Shown here in pieces: positions 1 through 6,444 of a stretch of DNA of 25,492 nt. Origin of the DNA: an uncultured Selenomonadales bacterium (GTDB lineage Bacteria > Bacillota > Negativicutes > Selenomonadales > Selenomonadaceae); assembly GCA_937901445.1 (NCBI GenBank), contig CALDHY010000065.1, positions 1 through 25,492 of the forward strand, given 5' to 3'. The position numbers and the translations under genes were made by a program. How positions within the stretch are numbered: the first letter of the stretch is position 1; each line of letters starts with the position of its first letter. The notes under the pieces are model-generated. The model was not told the origin of the DNA and searched no databases. It worked only from the letters and a program-made list of their open reading frames with translations.

Positions 1-2
1 AA

Positions 3-266
3 AACGCTAAGAACGAAAATGAAAAGGACGCACTCTTTGAGAAAGTTCGCAAGGGCGCAGTTAGAATTTTGATCGGTTCAACAGTAATGATGGGAATCGG
101 TACAAACGTACAGGACAAATTGCCAGCACTTCACGACCTCGATATACCGTGGAGCCCCAGTGACCTTGAGCAACGCGCCGGAAGAATTATTCAACAAGGC
201 AATGAAAATAAGAAAGTAAAAATCTTTCGTTACGTTATGGAAAGTACGTTCGATGCGTACCTCCGG
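3..266 (+). pseudogene. SNF2-type helicase C-terminal fragment, 5' exon (phage/ICE helicase-methylase family)
   Basis: The frame is open from the left edge and in frame until base 266, so this is the 3' part of a larger gene. The translation carries the end of an SF2 helicase core: a GSTVMMGIGTNVQ segment (motif V) and EQRAGRIIQQGNE (motif VI, QRxGRxxR type), followed by IFRYVMESTFDAYL. From memory this is the C-terminal helicase of the very large SNF2/N6-methylase proteins of conjugative elements and phages. The frame stops matching after DAYLR because a group II intron starts at 267. Reading resumes at 2055 with QILENKQRF, which gives the family-typical run across the junction. The last exon codon is CGG (Arg) where I recall Trp. 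The gene is dead, because the 3' exon is frameshifted. Confidence 0.8.
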
Positions 267-824
267 GTGCGCCGTGAAGCCGCAATAAAATTCCAGACCA
301 GCTATTCCGTTAGATGAAGCCAATATCATTAGCGTAATTGTTGACGGTTATGTTAAAAGCTGATATAAAATGAACCTGTTGAGGTTGAACCGTAAGGTAA
401 AACCAAAACTGCAAGCTGTAATGCAGTCAGGGCAAAGGCTTAGGGTAGCACGGTTAAGGAATCTGAATCACCGTTAAAGCAAACAAGCCAAAACAGCTGA
501 CAGGCTTGAACCAAAAGGTGTGCAGTCGGTTATTCCTTTCCATAGTGGGAATACACGGACAAAAGACTGTCGGCGTAGAGGTGAAACATAAACTATCCGT
601 TGTTAGTCAAGTGGAACACGGTAAGCCCGTATTACCGCCAAAATTGGCAGGTGAGCCGTAAGGCAAGCTGTTGGCAGTGCGGATGGAAGATTGCGGAAAA
701 AGCGAACGCCTTTTTGTAATGAAAAGGATAGGGATGCAAAATTTATCCCACTCGAAAGAGGGCAGACTTCTGCGCGGTACTTAATTACGAGATGTTTTGT
801 AGAATTTTTAAGGAGGGAAAGCAA

Positions 825-1961
825 ATGAACGTGAAAGCGTGTGCAACTTCTGACGTTGTCTCCGCTTGGAATCAAATAAACTGGAAAAAAGCGGAAAACT
901 ATGTTAAAAAACTGCAAAAGCGCATCGTAAAGGCTCATTTTGAAGGTAGACAAGGCAAAGTGAAATCTTTGCAATGGCTACTTACACATTCTTTTTACGG
1001 CAGAGCATTAGCGGTAAATTTAGACTTAAATTCTTACGGCTCCAGACCGAAAAAATGCGTACAAGATGCAAAAGGCTGTTTTGATAATATTAATCACGAT
1101 TGGATTTTAAATAATATTCCACTGGATAAAAAGATTTTGAAAAAATGGTTAAGAAGCGGCTACATCGAAACTCAAAAATTATTCCTAACAGAAAAAGGTA
1201 CACCGCAAAGCTCGCCAATTTCACCCGTTATTTGTAATATGGTGCTTGACGGCTTGGAATATAAAATTTTGGAAAAATATCACAAGACAAAAATTAAAGG
1301 TAAAGCTCATTTTCCGAAAGTAAATTTTGTTCGCTATGCTGATGATTTTATTGTTACCGGCGAAACAAAGGAATTAGCTGAAAATAAAACTGTAATAACA
1401 CATATTACTGACGGATTCAACTTTCTCGGCTGTAACGTCAAGTGGTACAATGACAAACTTTTGATTACGCTCTCCGGCAAAAATTATAAAGCCGTAATTG
1501 ATAAAATTCGTGGAATAATCAAGAAAAATCCTACGCTAAAACAGTCTTTTCTGATTAGAAAACTTAATCCTGTTATTCGTGGCTGGGTAAATTTCCACAG
1601 GCACAATGCCGCCACAAAATATTTTGAGAGACTCGACTACGATATTTGGAGAAGTTTATGGCGTTGGTGCAAACGGAGACACCCTAAAAAGTCACATAAA
1701 TGGATAGCACAGAAATATTTTCATCAGGTTGATAATCGCATTTGGACTTTCTCGGAAGAATTGACAGCGGGAAAATTTCTGAAACTTATTTACGCTACTG
1801 ATACAAAAATTACCAGATTTATCAAAACTAAATCAGAAGCAACCGCTTACAATTCAAAATGGGACAAATATTTTGTTGAAAGAGATAATAAGCGAATGAA
1901 ACGAGACCTTAAGAAATATAAAAATTGCAGTTCAAAACCTTTAAAAGAGCCGGTTCTGTGA
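825..1961 (+). CDS. Group II intron reverse transcriptase/maturase, internally deleted
   Basis: Intron-encoded RT/maturase of 378 residues. The start is the ATG at 825, behind AAGGAGGG at 810-817; the upstream in-frame codons have no Shine-Dalgarno. The N-terminal segment to FYGRALAVNL (about residue 65) looks normal. It then jumps to NSYGSRPKK, losing RT blocks 0-2. A second jump joins VQDA to KGCFDNI (block 3). The catalytic YADD is present near residue 170, but a third jump follows it (LAEN to KTVITHI). GTPQSSPISP replaces the usual GTPQG(G/S). The maturase X domain is largely intact (LNPVIRGWVNFHRH). The C-terminal HNH endonuclease of related proteins is missing. All jumps keep the reading frame. 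The protein is unlikely to be an active RT. The deletions are inferred against remembered full-length relatives. Confidence 0.75.
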   Translation: MNVKACATSDVVSAWNQINWKKAENYVKKLQKRIVKAHFEGRQGKVKSLQWLLTHSFYGRALAVNLDLNSYGSRPKKCVQDAKGCFDNINHDWILNNIPLDKKILKKWLRSGYIETQKLFLTEKGTPQSSPISPVICNMVLDGLEYKILEKYHKTKIKGKAHFPKVNFVRYADDFIVTGETKELAENKTVITHITDGFNFLGCNVKWYNDKLLITLSGKNYKAVIDKIRGIIKKNPTLKQSFLIRKLNPVIRGWVNFHRHNAATKYFERLDYDIWRSLWRWCKRRHPKKSHKWIAQKYFHQVDNRIWTFSEELTAGKFLKLIYATDTKITRFIKTKSEATAYNSKWDKYFVERDNKRMKRDLKKYKNCSSKPLKEPVL

Positions 1962-1982
1962 AAACAGGGCTTATAAATTCTT

Positions 1983-2052
1983 GAGCCGTATGAAGGGAAA
2001 CTTTCACGTACGGTTCTTAGGGAAGGAAGTAGCAATACTTTTGCCTTCCCTG
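1983..2052 (+). ncRNA. Group II intron domains V and VI
   Basis: Bases 1983-2016 fold as the catalytic domain V hairpin: the strand GAGCCGTATG pairs with CGTACGGTTC around an AAGGGAAACTTT apical part with a GAAA tetraloop. Bases 2019-2051 form the domain VI stem, AGGGAAGG with CCTTCCCT, which should carry the branch-point adenosine. This is the most conserved part of group II ribozymes and fixes the 3' splice site a few bases downstream. Confidence 0.85.
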
Positions 2053-2054
2053 AT

Positions 2055-2951
2055 CAAATTTTGGAGAATAAGCAACGATTTACATCACAAATAATGACCT
2101 CAAAAACGCCAGTCCGTTCTGAAGATGACGTTGACGAAGCCACTCTTTCATATGCTGAAATTAAGGCTACAGCAACAGGAAACACACGAAACGCTCGATC
2201 ATAAAGTTAAACAAACATCCGCGTCATTTGCGGAAAGCACAAACGTTGGAAAATATTAAAAATGACATTGAGACTGTTAAGCAGAATACTGTCGTTGAAA
2301 CCTACGGCAAAGAAAAATTTTCAATAACGCTGAATAATCAAACTTTCACTGATAAGAAAGCGGCTGTAGATTTTATAACAGATTTTATCGAGAATAGTAA
2401 AAATTCAAGCTGTCCGTTATTGGGGCTTACAGGTGAATATAAAGGCTTGCGAATTTCTACAAATTATGATTATAGTTTGTCCAGAGAAGAAATTTTACTT
2501 TCAGGTAAGGTCACGTCAAGAAAGTATTCTTCAACTATTGCCGGTGATATAAATCGTATTATGGAAATGGCTAAAGGTAGGACAAATATTGTCGTTACGT
2601 TCGACGGCACTTACTGCTTTGTTAAATCAAGATGCTGAGGTTACGAAAGATAAAGCAGATGTTGAGTCTGAAAAGAACCATCGAATTTACACTATTTTCA
2701 ATGGTGTAGCGGAAAGCGTTTGTGAAGTAAGATTTTTTAATTTTGTAAAAGACAACTTTGACGAATCCTCAACCCGTGCCGGTTGGTCTTCTGATTCTGA
2801 CGCGGCGGCTATTCAATCACCGGTTAATTACGGATTTTCAAAAGACGATATTTCGGACACGATTTTAAAATTTTCGCCTTCCGTACCGAGTAAAGAAAAC
2901 GTTTACAATATGATTAACAGTTGCACATATCAAGCGGCGGATTATCGCTGA
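2055..2951 (+). pseudogene. SNF2-type helicase C-terminus, 3' exon, frameshifted
   Basis: The frame from 2055 gives ILENKQRFTSQIMTSK and then DDVDEATLSYAEIKA, family-typical runs for the large helicase/methylase proteins, before a stop at 2202-2204. The next recognisable part is in another frame (2228-2638): KNDIETVKQNT and later GEYKGLRIS, SREEILLSGKVTS and DINRIMEMAKG, the coiled-coil and C-terminal domain of the same family. After about 2608 the original frame returns with LTALLNQDAE, like the usual LNALLN ending. It continues to the stop at 2951 as a roughly 90-residue tail that I do not recognise. At least two frame changes with lost sequence therefore break the gene. The last segment (about 2650-2951) could instead be a separate small gene. 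Confidence 0.65.
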
Positions 2952-2970
2952 TGAAAATTTAGTTATCTAT

Positions 2971-2996
2971 GCGGAGGTTCGCCTCTGCTTTTTTTT
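2971..2996 (+). terminator. Rho-independent terminator
   Basis: The stem GCGGAGG/CCTCTGC with a TTCG loop (one G-U pair, 2971-2988) is followed by a run of eight Ts. It closes the remnant helicase transcription unit. Confidence 0.85.
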
Positions 2997-2997
2997 A

Positions 2998-3214
2998 TTT
3001 AGGCGTTGCTGGATAAAAAAGAAATTGCTGAAACTTATTTTTTATCGAAATTTAGAAAAATACTTAGCATTGATTTTAAAGGCTCTCTAGGGCGTCTAGG
3101 AGGCTCACAGCGCGTCTTTCCAGCCATTCCTATACATATTTATCAAAGTGCAAATTTCCCTCTAAAATTGCCTTTAAAAGCGATACAGCACTTTCGACTA
3201 TATATATATATTGC
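2998..3214 (+). other. Stretch with no supported gene
   Basis: This lies between the terminator and the polymerase pseudogene. A 70-codon frame at 3006-3218 has no Shine-Dalgarno and no family I recognise. A TATATATATATA run lies near 3200-3212. Bases 3027-3050 nearly repeat bases 24078-24101, with sixteen identical bases plus a shared TCGAAA. Confidence 0.4.
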
Positions 3215-4415
3215 CTAATTATCTTTCTTATAGTATGGCGTTTCGTAGCCTTCCGCCGTCAATTTTAATTCTCGCGCCCAGTACAACGGTTGACTCATTA
3301 TTTTGTAACCGGCGTCATTTAGTTTCAGCATTGCTACGCTAAACAATCGCGCGCTATTGCTTGCACTATATTTTCTACAAGTTTTCCGCCCCCACGTGCT
3401 ATTTCTTCCCCAATTGTCGCCGCTTGATAAATTGCCTTCGTACGTTATAACTTCTTGACGTTTATGCTCGTCATACTCAAACGCTATTCCTTTTTGGCAA
3501 TATTTTTTTGTGCGTTTTTTTATTGCAATTTTCGCGCAGCTTTTCATTATCCTCCAAAAAGTGCAGATATTGGGATTGGACTTACGCCATTTTTTTACTA
3601 TTGTTTCAAGTTCACCGTCACTCAAGCCCATTTTATCTGCTCCGAATGCTTTTAAAGCACTGACGCCGTCACCATAACCGCACGCCAATTCAGCTACTTT
3701 GCCTTTGGCGCGTAATTCGTGATTGACGCCGTGTTTTTCTACCGGCACTTTAAACATTTCGGACGCACTGGCACAGTAAATATCTCCGCCGTTTTCAAAG
3801 ACTTCCATTCGCCATTTTTCATCAGCGAGCCACGATAATACCCGCGCTTCTATCGCCGAAAAGTCCGCCACTATCAATCTTGAACCTTTCACCGCTACAA
3901 ACGCTGTCCTTATCAACTGCGACAAGACCTCTGACGGATTCTCATAAAAAACGTCCAACGCATAAGCATTCCCGCGCCTTACCAACTCACGCGCTGTTTC
4001 TTGCATTGTTTCAAATTTCGCTACGCTTGTTTTCGATACTATATCTTTTAAGCGGAAAAATTCTAAAACCTGCGGTGTTAACTCGCCTTGTTGTAAAGAT
4101 TCCCTCGCCCGCTTTCATCGCTTCTGATTTTATGAGTTCGTCTACGCGCATTGCGCCTCGTACCAATTCCATATCTATCCATACGCCGTTATTATTTATT
4201 GTTTGGTCTAATACCCATAATCTTCTTTCGGTACTGTTCGACGAATATTTTGCAAGGCGTTTTATTATGGCGCGTTCTGATTCTACATCTTGCTTACAAT
4301 ATTCTTTGAACTGTTCCCACTTAACTTTATCCGCAGCGGATATTTTATTGTTTTCATAAGGAGTTGCGCAAAATAATGAACCTTGAAGTTTTTCCTTTTT
4401 CTTCCCGCGCGGCAT
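3215..4415 (-). pseudogene. Phage-type family A DNA polymerase, decayed
   Basis: Two frames on the minus strand together spell a phage DNA polymerase I-like protein. The upstream part (4415 to about 4090) has KWEQFKEYCKQDVESERAI from the 3'-5' exonuclease end, and RLWVLDQTINNNGVWID. The frame then switches to ELTPQVLEFFRLKDIVSKTS. After FETM it jumps to QETARELVRRGNAY, skipping a block. Palm motif A is present (LIVADFSAIEARVLSWLA), as are the fingers (HELRAKGKVAELACGYG) and the DNWGRNSTWGRK segment. After DAGYKI the protein jumps straight to MSQPLYWARELKL and the usual C-terminal GYETPYYKKD, so the motif C His-Asp-Glu that binds the second metal is missing. The N-terminal exonuclease start is also absent. 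Without motif C it cannot polymerise. Deletions are judged against remembered relatives. Confidence 0.8.
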
Positions 4416-4443
4416 TGAAAAGACGCCGCATTATGCGCTGTCT

Positions 4444-4623
4444 TTAAAATTCGCGCAAATGTTTTGACTTTGTGAAATTAGAATCGTCTTTCAATGTAAG
4501 CTGTTGCAACTGCTTTATTATCGCCGCACGGTCGTCAACATCATCTGCCGTTATCGACGGTTTGGAAAAAGCATTTGCTTGCGGCACGGATTTTTCGACA
4601 ACTGCCGCGCGTTTTGCTGCCAT
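4444..4623 (-). CDS. Small hypothetical ORF, phage-remnant context
   Basis: 59 codons from ATG (4623) to TAA (4444), beginning MAAKRAAVVEKSVPQ and containing DDVDDRAAIIKQLQQLTLKD, a charged helical composition. The upstream side has no convincing Shine-Dalgarno, and the frame is closed a few codons before the ATG. It sits just upstream of the polymerase remnant on the same strand. I do not recognise it; it may be the tail of a broken phage gene. About 120 bases upstream (near 4755) an isolated AGGAGGTGAG precedes a GTG that reads only five codons, another sign of decay. Confidence 0.3.
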   Translation of the reverse strand: MAAKRAAVVEKSVPQANAFSKPSITADDVDDRAAIIKQLQQLTLKDDSNFTKSKHLREF

Positions 4624-4909
4624 TTTTTGTAGCGCGTTTTGCCGCTTTTTATTCCAAAACGGCTATAAATTTGCATAAATTTTCGCGCCGTTTGTAGACC
4701 GAGAAGAGAGCGACGCTTGCTCTCCGTCATTTTTTTATTGCCACGCCGCGCTCACCTCCTTTTGTAGCTAAATGTTGACTTTTTGCGGTTCTAACTTACA
4801 ATAGCTTTTACATTATGCGGCTGCGGCTGGGAATGTATCTTGTGTCCGTATCCCGGTTGCTGCACTGATTCCGCCAGAAAAACTTTTGAAGGGTTTTTAT
4901 TCTCGGGGG

Positions 4910-5270
4910 TTAGTGACTTATATTTTCCGCTTTCAGTTTTTCAGCAATAGCCATATGTCCCATTTGAACATAATAGAATTTTGCCTCCACTGTAAGTTGT
5001 TCAACAGACAATAAATCCCGTTCGGTTGTGTCCAAGTCACCGGTTGCACTTTTGACAGCAACGGTAGCCGCGTCTGCAGGAACAAGGGCAGTTGTAATTT
5101 AATCAACTTCACCTGTCCTTGAAAAAATTCCTGTATTAGAATCAAATTTAACCTCAAAATCTGAAAGTTTTTTTCCTCTGCCGCTTCTATCCACAATTTA
5201 AACATTTCTGCGCCGCGTTCGGTAAATAAATTCCACTTGCGCCGTCCTTTGTTATAAAGGTAACTTTGGA
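4910..5270 (-). pseudogene. Broken phage-like gene, function unknown
   Basis: Read in one frame, the minus strand gives KLSDFEVKFDSNTGIFSRTG, then VD, a TAA stop, and directly TTALVPADAATVAVKSATGD. It continues through LSVEQLTVEAKFYYVQMGHM to a TAA at 4910-4912. The parts on both sides of the internal stop look like coding sequence, and a competing frame (MFKLWIEAAEEKN) is better just upstream, so both a stop and a frame change are present. The context is phage debris. I cannot name the family; a small virion or accessory protein is a guess. Bases 4624-4909 hold no supported gene apart from scattered short frames. Confidence 0.4.
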
Positions 5271-5290
5271 AGGAAAACTAAAGGTAGAAT

Positions 5291-5669
5291 TCAGCCCGCG
5301 CCGTTTATGTTGCGAATAAAACCAAAAGCCTTTTCGCCTTCGCGCAACGAAGTTTGTTCAAGCCCGCGAAAACCTTTGAAAATTGTATAATCCGTCACTT
5401 GCACACTTTCGTCGATAAATTTGCTACAAACGGCGTTTGCGGCTTTTAATAAATTGCTACAGGAACGTCTCGGATTTTCCGTTTCATACGGCATATTTCC
5501 TACTATGAAAACTACGGAACCGTATTCACCAATTCCGCGCGCATTTGCCTCGAAAAAGTACAAACGCCGCCAACGGTATGAACAAAAAATAAACTTACGA
5601 AAGTTAAAGTTATTCCCGGCGTTAAATGTCGTCGTGCGCTTTTACCCAGCCGTCGAACGTAACAACCAT
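5291..5669 (-). pseudogene. Broken phage-like gene, function unknown
   Basis: A plausible start, ATG at 5669, lies behind AAAGGA. It reads MVVTFDGWVKAHDDI and then stops. A second frame gives HLTPGITLTF and TVGGVC. A third runs from about 5563 to 5291, with YFFEANARGIGEYGSVVFIV, NMPYETENPRRSC, VQVTDYTIFKGFRGLEQTS and EKAFGFIRNINGAG before TGA. Switching through three frames over 380 bases indicates small indels in one former gene. The style (no membrane segments or signal, mixed alpha/beta) would fit a phage structural protein, but I do not recognise it. Confidence 0.4.
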
Positions 5670-5762
5670 TTTTAATATTCCTTTTGTTGAAAGAAAGTTT
5701 GCGCAAGCTCAAAATCGTAATTCATAGCGGCAAGTTCAGCGGCAGAAAAAACTTTATATCTA

Positions 5763-5791
5763 TTGACACTTCCGCAAAAATATGGTTTTAT
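5763..5791 (+). promoter_or_regulatory. Sigma70-type promoter of the 179-residue protein gene (matches the helicase promoter)
   Basis: TTGACA (5763-5768), a 17-base spacer and TTTTAT (5786-5791, with an overlapping TATAAA at 5789-5794). The 35 bases from 5761 match the minus-strand promoter at 10756-10784 at 31 positions, and an A-rich upstream part is also similar. It points toward the gene starting at 5872. Confidence 0.75.
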
Positions 5792-5871
5792 AAATGCATT
5801 ATCGGAGCGGCTTTTTGAAAACCTTAAAAGAAGTTACTGAAACTTTTAATCGTATAGTGAGGCGGTACGTT

Positions 5872-6411
5872 ATGTTTGATAATGATTATACTATTTTCGG
5901 CAAACACGCAAAATTTTTAAAATTTCTTGCAAAAAAAAATGCGGACTCTGAAACTTTCAGCGCGAAAATTTTTGAACGCTATATTGACGTGTATTTAAAT
6001 GCGGCGGTTTTTGGTTTAATGTATTCCAATGCAGTCCCGCGCGATGAAGACCACTCCAACAGCGCGCACATTTTGGCAGCGGCTTTTCTTAGAGAGCACG
6101 AACATTGCGTTTTTTTATTTAGAATGATAATGTTACTTGACGAGAGCACCAACCTTACAGATGAAGAAAAAATTAACCGCGCTTTTCGTTGCGATGAACA
6201 CTCTGAAGAATTTCAAAACAATCTTGAACTTTTTAATTCTTATGTGCGCGGCGGAATTGAAATTATGTATGAAAAATTTACCGACGGCTGCCGCACGCAA
6301 GAAGATTATCTTGACAGAACCTACGAGGTAATAAATTCTTTTCAAAAAGAGCTTGACGGTATTTCGGACGAAGATATTTCCCAACTTATCAACGAAAATT
6401 CTTATTTTTAA
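5872..6411 (+). CDS. Hypothetical helical protein, probable accessory component of the adjacent helicase/ATPase module
   Basis: 179 residues beginning MFDNDYTIFGKHAKF. I choose the ATG at 5872 because it follows GAGGCGG. The longer start at 5794 lies inside the promoter and has no ribosome binding site. No signal peptide or membrane segment is evident. The sequence is helix-rich and acidic, with conserved-looking blocks FERYIDVYLNAAVFG, FRMIMLLDES and ELFNSYVRGGIEIMYEKF. No catalytic motif is visible. I have an unverified impression of similar proteins next to DndD-like ATPases. The gene converges on the ATPase gene with 33 bases between stop codons, and its promoter copies that of the helicase operon. 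Both support a shared job. The base composition resembles the neighbouring module rather than the decayed phage DNA. Confidence 0.7.
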   Translation: MFDNDYTIFGKHAKFLKFLAKKNADSETFSAKIFERYIDVYLNAAVFGLMYSNAVPRDEDHSNSAHILAAAFLREHEHCVFLFRMIMLLDESTNLTDEEKINRAFRCDEHSEEFQNNLELFNSYVRGGIEIMYEKFTDGCRTQEDYLDRTYEVINSFQKELDGISDEDISQLINENSYF

Positions 6412-6444
6412 TTACCGCACAAAGTTAAGTGACAACATACCGCC

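Larger units (their letters stand above)
267..2054 (+). mobile_element. Group II intron, degenerate
   Basis: The 5' end is GTGCGCC, matching the GUGYG consensus. The 3' end is TGAT, matching the terminal AY. Removing 267-2054 joins the two exon frames exactly (codon CGG to codon CAA) and restores a helicase protein run. Bases 267-824 contain no gene and are the domain I-III ribozyme region, with many short hairpins. An RT/maturase gene lies in domain IV. Domain V is recognisable at 1983-2016 (GAGCCGTATG, a GAAA loop, CGTACGGTTC), and domain VI follows. The intron is about 1.8 kb, shorter than the 2.2-2.5 kb of full-length relatives, because its protein gene has lost several blocks. It is probably immobile now; whether it still splices with help in trans is unknown. 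Confidence 0.85.

Noticed and set aside
603..974. 123-codon minus-strand frame within the intron 5' region
   Set aside because: It overlaps the ribozyme domains and the RT start, lacks a ribosome site and has no recognisable family; it is a shadow frame.
3006..3218. 70-codon plus-strand frame after the terminator
   Set aside because: No Shine-Dalgarno, low-complexity end over a TA repeat, no family recognised.
6133..6384. Frames inside the 179-residue gene on both strands
   Set aside because: They have no start signals and are explained by the intact gene in the main frame.
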